A stretch of DNA of 64,000 bases from Styela clava. Lineage: Eukaryota > Chordata > Ascidiacea > Stolidobranchia > Styelidae. Positions 13,626 through 24,485 of the stretch are shown here, in pieces. The position numbers were made by a program, and so were the translations under genes. The stretch lies in contig NC_135251.1 in NCBI RefSeq assembly GCF_964204865.1, positions 29,116,943-29,180,942 on the forward strand, in the 5' to 3' direction. Each line of letters opens with the position of its first letter. Position 1 is the stretch's first letter. The notes below the pieces were generated by a model. The model was given only the letters and a program-made list of their open reading frames with translations. It had not been told where the DNA came from and made no database searches.

Positions 13626-13904
13626 AGCCGTAGCCGATAGTCAATCACGGCTCTTGCCACATCCGAGTCCAGGAATCTGAAACAAATGGCTGATTAATTC
13701 TATGGACTGGTGATCGGACTGGAGGCCGTGGTAGGATGAGGAATCGAGGATAAATTTTACCGAAGATCGTTATATATATATCATGTATTTTGGTGCAGAT
13801 CATCAGGCTGTAGGGATGAATGAGATGTACGAAAATCAATATTATACGTTTGAGAAATTTTTAATTAAAATAAGGCTGAATTTAGGGAGTTAAATGCTAT
13901 AAGG

Positions 13905-14500
13905 CAGGGGTGGCCAACACGTCGATCGCGATCGACCGGTCGATCGCCACGTCTCGAGCAGTCGATCGCGTCTGATGTGTTTTTTTTTTGCAACAGGGAG
14001 AATACAGTGCTTTACATGCGCAAAATACAACATACACATACAGTATTTGAGTCTGGGCAAGCCCTATAAAGCATATTATCACGTAACAAATACAAGTTCT
14101 TTCGCTGTCAAGGTTTAAAAATGTAGCACCGAATATCGCGTGTCTAGACCAGCGTTGTCATATTGGCTTTTTAGGATTTAGCATTTGATGAGGCTCACTA
14201 AATCAACTGATGACTTTAAATAAGCATATTTTGAACTGTGCAAATCCACAATTGTGCTAGGAGTTTCAAATCATGAGGTTGTTGTACTTGTTGAAACTGT
14301 TGACTTTTTCTGTCTTGATTTGGCTTTTTTTCATCACTGGGATCTGGCAACCCTGGTCTAGACTGACAAACGATCCTACAAAGACTTCCGCAGTATGCGA
14401 AAGTTATTGTCTCACTTCAAGAGTAATGTGATAAATCAAAATGCTCAGTTTGTTCTAATTCTAAGCAAGCGAAGAATCGCGTTTGGGGGAAATTGTAAAT
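13905..14500. mobile_element. hAT-type repeat with a CAGGGGTGGCCAAC end, copy 1 (interrupted)
   Basis: Starts CAGGGGTGGCCAAC, then a CGATCG-rich palindromic stretch. The same sequence recurs at 41008 and 43451, and the third copy is complete with a target duplication. This copy is interrupted by the MITE at 14150-14355 and loses similarity after about 14,500; no right terminus was found. Confidence 0.7.
14150..14355. mobile_element. Nested 206-bp hAT-type MITE with perfect 8-bp target duplication
   Basis: Ends CAGCGTTGTCATATTGGC and, inverted, CAGGGTTGCCAGATCC. It is flanked by GTCTAGAC on both sides (14142-14149 and 14356-14363). The related repeat copy at about 41300 runs straight through the equivalent site without the insert, so the insertion can be read directly by comparing paralogues. 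Confidence 0.88.
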
Positions 14501-15419
14501 TAGATACTGAAGTTTGAGCAGTCATGTAATATTCATGATTTAAGAATAATTATTTTTCGCTGTTTGGATAATACTTGGCATTTGGCAAGGTTTCTTGAAG
14601 AATTTTCAACAACATTTTCAACACAAAATTATTATTTTGAGTAGATATTGATCATTAGTTATTTATCTTTAAAACGCTAGTTGAAAGACCTGAGTTGAAT
14701 TCTGGTTGGGACACAGGGTAAATTTCTCGCAAACCATTCAAAGACACTCAAACCACACTAACCATTCGTATGTTGGCCTTCACGTTAACTTCACAGCAGA
14801 ACCTCAACCTATGATAAATTTTGTATACACACGATACAAATCATAGAATACCATAGCAAATTAAAACGAATGGGAGAATCCAATATATCTCGACTGGTCG
14901 CCTGATTACAATAATAGGTACAAGAGCTAAACTATACCGTCTACAACCCCCATAAGGTATTACACCACCCAAATAGAAACAAAGACCATGTATGTGTAAT
15001 GTCAAGAATCCAACATTAAACAAAAAGAGAACATGCGCATGCAGATGTCAGAATGTGAATAGCCATTTGGAGCAAATATTATGCTACGCATGCTCCAGAA
15101 CCCGACACACCAACATTAGATGTAGAATTAAATCATCGCAGTGTACCAAAGATAACAATACCTACCTGGTTCGTTTCTCAAACTGCATGGAAATGCGGAT
15201 AAAATATTTTCCAATCGGTTTACAGAAATAGGGATATTTATGAGTCAAACGCCATATTGAGATTGTCCAGAACGAATGTCGATCAGTGCAAAATCGTGCA
15301 ATAAAATATTCTTTGCTACAAATTTATCACTCAGTGAAATTCAAACACGCCCGGATTTATATTATTTATGTACACTTACTTTCTATCTTCGACTTGTTCG
15401 TAAACTTGAGTAGCATTTT
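14501..15419. other. Intergenic, nothing recognised
   Basis: AT-rich single-copy-looking DNA. The short open frames at 14841-15231 on both strands show no family likeness or splice context. Confidence 0.5.
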
Positions 15420-16020
15420 ATTAGTAGACTATGAACAATAGAGCGGTTCTCAAATATATGAACACGAAAGCCAAGACGAATTTGTTACCCACAAATCCCC
15501 AAAGGCCCTATCCTGAACGAAATGATAACTGTGGAACAGGTACCCTAACTTACCAGTATCTCTATCAGGGTGCCGGCGCACCAGAACTATCAAGGCTTTC
15601 CGGGTCGTGTGACAAGAGGGATTCATTCTTCGAGTCTCAACGTAAATTGAAATACTAATTAAATGATCCGAGTCACAGCTGTATTATCGAATTTTCTACA
15701 ATATCAAAGTCTACCGTAGCTCCCCAAAAAATTCCTACTTTTGCTTAACACGAGAACCGCTACGAATTATTTTCTTCTAGCAACAACAAAAATCTTTAAA
15801 CACTGTAAATTGATCCAGTAGTTGATGAGAAAAGCGATTTTTTTTACAAGAAGAAGAACAATACACAATGATCCAAATGTCCACTTCATGTCCAATAAGG
15901 CGTCGGTCACGCAAATATTCAACTTAAAACCCTAAGTCATAATAAGTTATGCTATTTTGCACCTATAGAAAAGTAGACTCAGGGGTATAACATCTGTGTC
16001 GATTTGAGTTTCAATAAAGT
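15420..16020. repeat. Dispersed repeat, copy A
   Basis: Similar in order and sequence to 47865-48310. Shared blocks include CTCAAATATATGAA, the segment around TATCCTGAAC and ACTGTGGAACAG, CTTACCAGTA, and TCCAGTAGTTGA further on. No terminal repeats or coding content were recognised, so the class is unknown. Confidence 0.6.
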
Positions 16021-16309
16021 GTACTGGAATTTGAGATGTCACATTCATATATATATACAGGTCCACCAAAGCTAACATCTGCGCAAAGCTACATATAGTA
16101 CTATGAGTTGTTTAAACTTGTAAGTTTGTTTATCTGCTATGAAATATAGTTATTACTGCCTAATTAGTAGGCTCAGTAGTTGGGAGGTTTCTTGATATGA
16201 ATGGCTGTATATGCATACTTTCACCAATCCCATTCTAGGGCTTGTATATTGGCACCAATTGAAATGGCAGACATCATCACTATATATATGCTTTTATGCT
16301 ATTTTTACA

Positions 16310-16830
16310 GATAGCAAAATAGATATTCGTTGGGTACAGTCAAGCTTAAAAGAATTACCGCCATATACCCGAATAGGCACGTCCAATTACATTGTCGCTT
16401 AGCGACAATCATCGATTACAACACGACGAAGCTGAGGTACATAAATTCAGCAAAAAGAACGCAATTGCTGTAATAATAATGTATACTGAAATCTCTTTAA
16501 CGATGAAACAATACAAAGTCAACTTTTCAGTTAGGCAACTAGCGTTCCAGAATTGCAGATGTTATCGGTTGTTCAAACACTAAACTAGTATACACATGCA
16601 GTGGTGCAAAATTCAGCAAAAAGAACGCAATTGCTGTAATAATAATGTATACTGAAATCTCTTCAACGATGAAACAATACATAGTCAACTTTTCAGTTAT
16701 GCAACTAGCGTCCAGAATTGCAGATGTTATCGGTTGTTCAAACACTAAACTAGTATACACATTACACATGCGATCAGGTGATTCATAATTTCAGCGAGCG
16801 AATATAAAAAACATTTGTAAATATGGACAT
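16310..16830 (+). repeat. Duplicated ependymin-related promoter region without a gene
   Basis: Matches the upstream region of the gene at 20022 in order. The block around TTGTCGC and CGATTACAACACGACGAAGC corresponds to 19636-19680, the CAGAATTGCAGAT and GTTCAAAC block to 19830-19880, and ATCAGGTGATT plus an AATATAAAA TATA-like motif to 19901-19937. No ependymin exon 1 follows before 17,000. It is read as the relic promoter of a lost tandem copy, or as a regulatory duplication. Confidence 0.6.
16444..16766. repeat. 167-bp tandem duplication (two units)
   Basis: Units begin ATTCAGCAAAAAGAACGC at 16444 and 16611 and are nearly identical over about 150 bp, so the duplication is recent. It lies within the promoter-like region 16310-16830. 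Confidence 0.85.
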
Positions 16831-17157
16831 ATAAAGACTGAGTTTGATATACAAATAAATGGTTTATGTAAAACTTCTAAACCAAATCTAGTTATAAACT
16901 CTTTAAGTTAAAATGAATATCTTAGTGCAGAACCTTTTATTGAATGGGTCAAAAATTATATCGTATTATGAAAATGAAGACTGTGGGTCATAGATATTTA
17001 ATGCGTTGCATCTTTTCCGCAACTTTTGTTTCTAAAAAAAAACAATCATGAATATAATATATATCTTAGAGAATTGATGAGAAATCAGGGAATGAGTAAA
17101 AAAAACTTTGATGTGTGGTTCTCCAACTATAACATATATAAACCTTTTCAATGCTTC

Positions 17158-17880
17158 CGTTTTTCAGTTCAAATTTACCCCTCCCATAGTCTAAAATGCA
17201 TATTTCCCGTACAGTAAAGCAACTTCCCGTCATTCCCGCTTTTTGTGAAATTTCTCGTAGTTCCCGCAATTTGAAATTAGCAATTTCCCGTCGTTCCCGC
17301 TTTTTATTGCATTCCCGTTTCCCCGCATTTTAGGGCCCTAAATGCAGGAAACGGGAATGACGGGAACATTTACTGAAAAGCGGGAAAATGTTACAAAAAG
17401 CGGGAATGACGGGAAATCGCTCTAAGATATGGTAAATTTGGAATTTAGTGCAATTACCCCGAACATGCACGCTCAAGTATAAACTTTCCCTTGCTTCCGC
17501 CTTTCAGTTCAAATTTACTGCACTCATACTTTAAAATACATATTTCCGGTACCCTAAAGCAACTTTCCGTAATTCCCGCCTTTTGTGAAATTTCCCGTAG
17601 TTCCCGCAATTTGGCATTGACAATTTCCCGTCGTTCCCGTTTCTCAAAATTTAAGGCCCTAAAATGCGGAAAACGGGAATGACGGAAAATTTTACTAAAA
17701 AGCGGAAAATGTTACAAAAAGCGGGAATGACGGGAAATCGCTCTAAGATACGAGAAATATGTATTTCAGTGCAATTACCCCGTACATGCGCCTTCCAGTG
17801 CAAATTTACCCCACACATACTCTAAAATACATTTTTCCCGTACCCTGAAGCAACTTCCCGTCATTCTCGTCTTTTGTGAC
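17158..17880. repeat. Tandem array of fold-back units rich in TTCCCGTCATTCCCG
   Basis: About 2.3 units start near 17168, 17508 and 17798. Each begins with a conserved CAAATTTAC block, then TTCCCGTCATTCCCG, and ends with the reverse complement CGGGAATGACGGGAA. The centre of unit 1 is the perfect palindrome TTTAGGGCCCTAAA (about 17330-17343). Each unit could therefore fold into a long hairpin. No coding content or transposase is present. It is unlike any named family that I recognise. Confidence 0.75.
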
Positions 17881-19569
17881 GAGTTTCACGCATTTTAAGG
17901 TTGCTTTTTTGTCCAATAGTTTATCTCCTGACTCGAATAGTTTATATTTCTATACTCCTTACTACTGCTTCGATATAAGTGGAATGTTTGTTGGACATTG
18001 AGCGTTATAAAGCTTGGTCGGTTCAATTGTATGTTTGCAAATGCCGTGGTAGCCGAAGCGTTGCATGATCAGCATTGTTCCGGCACTGCGTCGGCACGAC
18101 ATGCCGAAGATTGTATTGCAAGTGCATTTGCTATATAGTCCCAAAGTTGATATAACTTGACTCCATCTACTATCTCCACGATGAATTTATATAATTTATA
18201 TATCCCAAGGTTACACACCCTGGATCCTGTTATCCCTACAATAAGCGGGTGAGCACAACTTCACGATTCCTATTGAATAGTTCGATCCTCGCCACCAGTC
18301 GCCTTGAGCCACCAACATTTTCTATTTTCCGCTCAACTCACATCAATTTAACGTGACCATTTCCCAATAGCAGGTAACTTGGGACGATGAGTTTCTGATT
18401 CTCTTTCCAAATAATAGCTCCGTTCCTCTTTTTTGTACTGATTCTGTTTCTTTCTGTTCTCCCAGTCCACCCGTCCAGCTTTTTATCTCTTCACGTTTGT
18501 TTCACTTTTGGTTGTTTTTACAGTATTCCCGTAGTAAATGTACCAGATTAGGGTTATGCCATAATTTTATTCGGATTTTCCTTGTTTTAATTCTATTAGG
18601 AGTTTAGGGAGGTGAGTTAGCCAAGTGAATATACCTTCTGCTTATAAGCTTCCGTTCTTTTACATTTACACAAACAACTTGATGTGAAGTAGGCGAATAA
18701 AATTAGTTACCTCTATATTGGTAGACTTACTTTTGGGGTGCTGTTTTTACATCTTAATACTTTTGACACCATCGCCATGGCACACGTTTTTATTTATCGA
18801 CATTTTGTTACCCGACTTTAGTTCATAGCACTTCATTCATTCATCTGAAAACGTTGAATAAACTTCACAAGAACATTGCACTTGGCAGCGCACGTTTTGT
18901 GTAGCTGCTCTCAAACTCAAACTTACTGTCAATACGCGATATATAGCCCACTTATTCTTAGTTTGTAATAAGGCTGATTTAATAATTATTACAATTTTTA
19001 TCACTAAAATACTAACATGTTTTTTTTAATTAATTCGTGAATTGGCGAAACATTGTGGGTGACTTTGTGAACTTTGTCATTTGGCTTTGAAGAATAACAA
19101 TTTTTTACTAATAGCAATTCCAGACTTGCTTCAAAGTATACATACCACAGGTAAATGTCGATCTGTTGAGCCAATGAGTCCGATTAACTGTAGAATATTT
19201 AACCTGCAAAACCATAGGAGCCAAGGACATATGTCAAGGTCGGGGTATGTGTACCGAAGGTAAATGTTGATCAAATGAGCACCATTTACTGCGCGTACTT
19301 AAAATTGCAAAACATTAATTTTCCAAATTGCCGAACGGGGTTGGCTCATTTAGGTCTGTATTTTTACTGAGGCTCACATTCCACTTTTTTGCTTTTCGAG
19401 TTCTACTTTTATCGCTGTAATCAATACGATAAAGAGGATGCAGACAGATATTTATGAGTGAAAAAAACAAATTGAACTTTTCATTACCACCCAGAATTAC
19501 AATTTATAACTACCGAATAAAATAAAATCACATCTTAAGCTAAACACAAAAACACGCAATCAAATTATA
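17881..19569. other. Intergenic with one MITE remnant
   Basis: No gene is seen. About 18525-18640 resembles the interior of the palindromic MITE at 53943-54184, sharing GTACCAG, the TTAG/GG and CCATAATTTT stretch, and TAGCCAAGTGA in order, but it lacks the ends. Confidence 0.5.
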
Positions 19570-19929
19570 TAGTCACTAGGTACAAACAAGCTTGATCGAA
19601 CTACCGTCTTGTAATGATACGAATATACAGTTCATTGTCGCAACGACTGTGATTACAGCACGATGAACAATAGCGTGATATTGGCGAGATGTAAGCGAAA
19701 GAGAATAAAAATGACGATAAATAATCCGATACGATAATACGATAAAATTGTAACAATTATGTAATATTTCATATTTAACCTTGATACACGAAACAAATCT
19801 AACTACAGGCAGTTATGTAACTATTGTTGCAGAATTGCAGATTTCAAACAGTTACAAAGTCTATCAATTGTTCAAACAAAAACACATATAAAAACTAGAT
19901 CAGGTGATTTATATTCAGCTACAAGCAAG

Positions 19930-19937
19930 TATAAAAG
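19930..19937 (+). promoter_or_regulatory. TATA box of ependymin-related gene 2
   Basis: TATAAAAG lies 92 bp upstream of the start codon at 20022. It sits at the end of about 370 bp that are duplicated at 16310-16830, where a TATA-like motif is also kept. Confidence 0.6.
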
Positions 19938-20021
19938 CGGGTCCGCATCAGCCATCCACACATACGCGGTTTGACATTTCTAATTGCACTTATAAATAGG
20001 TGATTCTAGAAATCGAGCAAA

Positions 20022-21910
20022 ATGTTTAAAATTCTTTTCATTGTATCTGTGTGCAGCGTCGTGGTGTTCGCCCAAGAGCGTACTTGCGGTGAGATTTCAT
20101 TTTTTTCTTTAATATTGATGTGAATTACAATATTATTTAAGACCTTGAAATAAAAAAGGTCGAAATACTATAATAGGAAAACTGAAAATTAGGAAATTAA
20201 AAAAATAAGTTCGATATTGGCGACTCGTTATAAAAAGAAATTGCAACTTTCGAATCGATATATCTATATTTTTTGTCTCAGTAATAGCTAAATATTTTTT
20301 TACCCTTATAACCCCGTCTTATGATTTTCTAATTTTTCAGTCGCTCCCAGACATTTTGAATCCAGAGTATACCAGGTTAGTTCATATCATTAGAAAGCAT
20401 TAGGATGCAATATATGGCTAACAGCAAATTTAATTTTTCAGTGACAATAACAAGTTTTTTACTTTGTATAGTATCAACTTAGCAGAATACATTCAAATAT
20501 ACAACTATGCCACTCATAAATGTAACTGTGCTATATATGTTTGAATACTTCCCAGTAACGCAGATTTTTACACGATCGCAGTTTTGGAACTGTGCTCGAA
20601 ACACTGATCAAATTTAGGTCGGATAACATTACATTTTCTCATAATTTAAGGCCCAACTTATTTTATCAGTATGATCACGCCACTGACTTCTATCAACAAG
20701 GAAGAATGTATTACGATGCTATTGGAGAGAGAATTCGATTTATCGAAGAAACTATGGAAAATGATACGAGATCAGCCGAAGATATCCTTGTCCTCTACCG
20801 CGAGGTAAATATCGAACCGATATTTTGGCACTGATTCAAAATCGTTGATAGTTCAATGGCCTATAGGTACAATTTTCGGTATATAGATAAGAGTAGAATC
20901 TGACTCGCTCTGCAAAAAAGAACATAATGAAATTCAAAAATTCGATTGAAAATGTTTATTCACCAAATTCGATGGTTCTCACTTATGGCTGATTGAACGG
21001 CTCAAAACATTGCGTGATGGATGTCTAAACATTTACAGAGAAAAGAATACAAAGTGGACCTGAAAACTCGTAAATGCACAAAATCAGAGCCCAAGATGGA
21101 ATTCCGCCCGATTGGCGTCGAAAAAGGATATAAACACGTTAGTGACATAACCATTGGAGCCCCGCCCGGAGATGGTGTAGGATTGGGTGTATGGGTCATG
21201 ACAGAAAATTCCACGACCGTTCAAGGTATACAAAGATAAAATCTCAACTAATTCAGAACATGTTTTTTGAGTACTGTTCGATACATTACGTACGAAGTCT
21301 AATAAATTTGATGCAATTTAATTGAATTATACGGTATGGGTAAACACGGTATTTGCTGTGATTCTGTGTGTAAGGCTGTTTAGTTCAAATTTTTTACACA
21401 AATCATAAAAAAGAATTAGAGCACATCATTTTCCGTACTCGAACCTAATAGATATATACATTCAACACTTTTCTTTTTATGCTTTAGGAACCTTTGTTTC
21501 TGAATTTACACACCGGGACTGCATTCCATTTTATCACGAATTTCGAGGCATGATGCATGGACAGACGTTGCATTTTCACAGAACGTAAGACTAATACTTT
21601 TACAATGTTTGTTGAAATATCTTGAAAAATTGTTATTGCTTACTATTAAGAAATATCTAATGCGATGCTGAATAAAAAAATCTATATATTTTCCTCAGTT
21701 GAAAGCACCGATTTGAAATAAAAATTGAATGATATTTGTCATGTCTTTTTTGCGCAATTTTGTTTCTGTTATAACAGTGATAGTATTCGAATTATTCAAC
21801 CCAATTCTGCCTATTTCAGATATTTCGATGTCACCCTGAGAGAGTTTGGTCACGAAGAATTTGCTATTCCGAAGGAATGCATGGCTGATTTCGATACTAC
21901 GCTGCTTTGA
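20022..21910 (+). CDS. Ependymin-related secreted protein (copy 2)
   Basis: Tandem paralogue of the gene at 8454. Six exons: 20022-20088, 20341-20375, 20670-20804, 21039-21225, 21488-21584 and 21820-21910 (TGA). Exon sizes and intron phases (1,0,0,1,2) are identical to copy 1, again giving 203 residues. The signal peptide is MFKILFIVSVCSVVVFA, followed by QERTC. Four mature cysteines (about 22, 92, 153, 194) and the glycosylation sites NDT (about 65) and NST (about 136) are in the same positions as in copy 1. Conserved blocks are YDHATDFYQQGRMYYDA, IGERIRFIEE and CIPFYHEFRGMMHG. Introns are shorter than in copy 1, mainly because it lacks the intron 3 MITE. A TATA box at 19930 and AATAAA at 22067 frame the gene. 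Exon lengths are fully conserved while many residues differ, which suggests an old duplication with both copies kept under constraint. Confidence 0.93.
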
Positions 21911-22066
21911 ATGAATCTTCCAGTTCTGACGATATCAACTCAAATAATTGTTTAATGACCACTCAACAATGTTCCAGATCAATCGAAATATAATTGCATT
22001 ATCATAATTTTTAAATATATTTTCATCTTTATTTTTGATTTATAAATTTAGGCTCCAAAAGTATCG

Positions 22067-22072
22067 AATAAA
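22067..22072 (+). terminator. Probable polyadenylation signal of ependymin-related gene 2
   Basis: AATAAA lies 157 bp after the stop codon. It is the first canonical hexamer downstream. Confidence 0.45.
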
Positions 22073-23948
22073 TCAAGCATATTAAATCATATTTGTTGAT
22101 TTACTTAAAATGTTAATATTGAATTGCAAGATGAATTGGAGTCTGCATACCGACTTTCTTCAACAGTGAGAATTGCCATTATGCCAACCATCTTTTGATT
22201 TGATGTTCAGCTTAGTCAAAATATTTAATGTTACTGATGTAGGAAAATTTGATTTTCTAATTGCCTAGCTTTTTATAATGTTCTGTATATTTGGATAAAG
22301 CAAAAATGCAAATAGTTGAGTCAATAGTTTTGAATTTGAGCAAGGCAAGCTGTTTCAAGTGAGAGTTGAAACGCTTTAAATCTAGAATGTTTTGCCATTT
22401 AGATTATTTCGACAAAAATAAGCAATGAGGAGCGGATACTAAAAAGTTATGTGAACTAAATGGTAGTAGTCGTCCTATATTATTGGTTTGTCTTTTTATT
22501 ATAGACCTGATGGTTTAAAGTTTAAACCATATAAACTGCTTAAATAAGCTCTATAAAAACATGATAATGCTTTGTACAGCCATTAAATATTTATTCAACA
22601 GTATTGTAAAAGGGAAAAATTTTGAACAAAATCATCACTCTCCGATTTTTGAACAAATACAATCCCATTCGATAAGTCTTCGCTAAACAAAAATTAGACC
22701 AAATACTTTCTATTCCCAAAAAATTCCAAATATATAGTGTTTGACATATCCTGACAATGAGAACGATTTTCGAGTATAGGACGAGAAAAAATTGTTTTTC
22801 ATATTGCAAATACCCCAACATATCACGCAAAACTCAACGCCACACTAGAGAGTGTTTTCGGCATTTATACAATCCACTATATGAGCGGCTATAGCTTTCA
22901 GTCACGTAATGCAGCGGTTCTTGATTTTCAAAGACAGATCCACGTTAAAAGATTTTCAAACACTTCTACTCGTGGATACACATGTTTAGGGAGCGATTCC
23001 GACATCAGAAACACTCTTCATCAAATATCGTTTTAGATGTATTTTAGGTAGTTTGAATGTAGCCTGCATACCAGCGAGGACCTATCGCATTCCATGGTTC
23101 AGGGCCCGGAAAACGTTTTATTGAATCAAATATAATAGAAAACCCATAGGCCTATCATAACCACAATTTTCGTTTTATCTATGACGATAATACTGTATCT
23201 AAATCTATTCTAACCTCGTCAATTGATTTTTCCGGAGTTTATTGTATAAAATACTTTATTGGTTGAAAAAACGAGGTGAAATAATGCAGATTAAACATGC
23301 CTTATTTTATGACCTATATAACAGTTCTTTGATTAAGAACACAAATAGCTGTAACACAAAGCCAATGGCTCTGTAATGCAGAATTCTACCGGCTCCAAAA
23401 TTTCGAAGTAATACACTTTCATACAAGAACGTAAAACCAGGTAACCCCTTATTCAGGAGGTTGGATGGTTTTGACGTTAAAATTTATTACGAGTTTGATA
23501 GAAAACATTTCGAGTAAAACCCTGTTCAACCCACTCAAACCTCACCGTACCGTAATGACCTACTTAGGCTACATTATTAATAAGTAAATAAAATGTGAGA
23601 GCATCTGTTTGCTTGATTCTACTCAGCGCATGTCACTCAGATGTGTTGTCAAATATGTTGCGGGCCGCATGCAATTTTTGGTATATTTTTATAATTTATA
23701 CCATATTACTAATATATTGTTATATGTAGTTTGCGTCATATATTGCGACTCAATTCATTATCCAGTCCAGGTGTTGTTATTTAAAAATGGAAACGACATT
23801 CACATTCATTACATTGATGGAATTGGGACAAATTAAACAGTGTGACTTCGAACAATGCAGGAATATTGAAATTCCCTTTTTTTTAAAATGCGACCTTCTG
23901 CATTTACCTAACGTTGTTTATATTCACTGGAATGCCTTCTTCGGGGTT
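22073..23948. other. Intergenic, nothing recognised
   Basis: AT-rich. A GCGGGCCGCATGC stretch near 23660 resembles the interior of hAT-type elements, but no termini were found. Confidence 0.45.
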
Positions 23949-24485
23949 TTATTCGCTAGCTATAGATTCTCTATCTGCTCTATCATCTTCTATCAGATTA
24001 GTGGTTTCCATCATTTTTTGACACATTACCCCTTGGCCAATTTTTAAGCTCCTGATTCCTCCCCAACTACGCATAAAAACACCATTTGCATCCTTTATAT
24101 TTACGATACGTGCGACTGGTACTCTGGCTTTTGTATTTTCTCCAATTTTTAATTCATTTATTAAATCTTTTTACGATTAAAACTTTTCACTTATTTTTCG
24201 CCAGTATCCCAACAACTCCCATGGCTGCCTTACCTATGGCCGCTACGCTACTGATACTAATAATAAATAGTGGAAAAATATTAGTGATGCAACCAGCAAA
24301 TACAAAATACAATTTCATCCCCAAACACAATCAATTTTCCTCTTATTAGATTCAAAAATAGACTCAATAGGCTGTTTGATACAATACCTGCCATGATCAA
24401 CCATGCCAAAAGCCACTACGTTATCAAAATTGGTTGCGATTAAACCAGTCCAGCCATATTTTGTGACAGATAGAGACATAAACAT
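23949..24485 (-). pseudogene. Three closely packed minus-strand open segments, possible broken membrane-protein gene
   Basis: Not recognised. Segment 1 (24485-24315, 56 codons) starts MFMSLSVTKYGWTG. Its stop overlaps the ATG of segment 2 (24318-24187, 43 codons), a strongly hydrophobic stretch containing NIFPLFIISISSVAAIGKAA. Segment 3 (24170-23949, 73 codons) has no early ATG and ends in an acidic tail, EDDRADRESIASE. The changes in amino-acid character look more protein-like than random AT-rich DNA. One frameshift between segments 1 and 2, and another or a tiny intron before segment 3, would make one small membrane protein. It could also be chance. No splice sites were convincing. Confidence 0.25.

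Noticed and set aside
23787..24349. Plus-strand frames of 86 and 87 codons
   Set aside because: They overlap the minus-strand open segments, which look more protein-like, and carry no recognisable feature.
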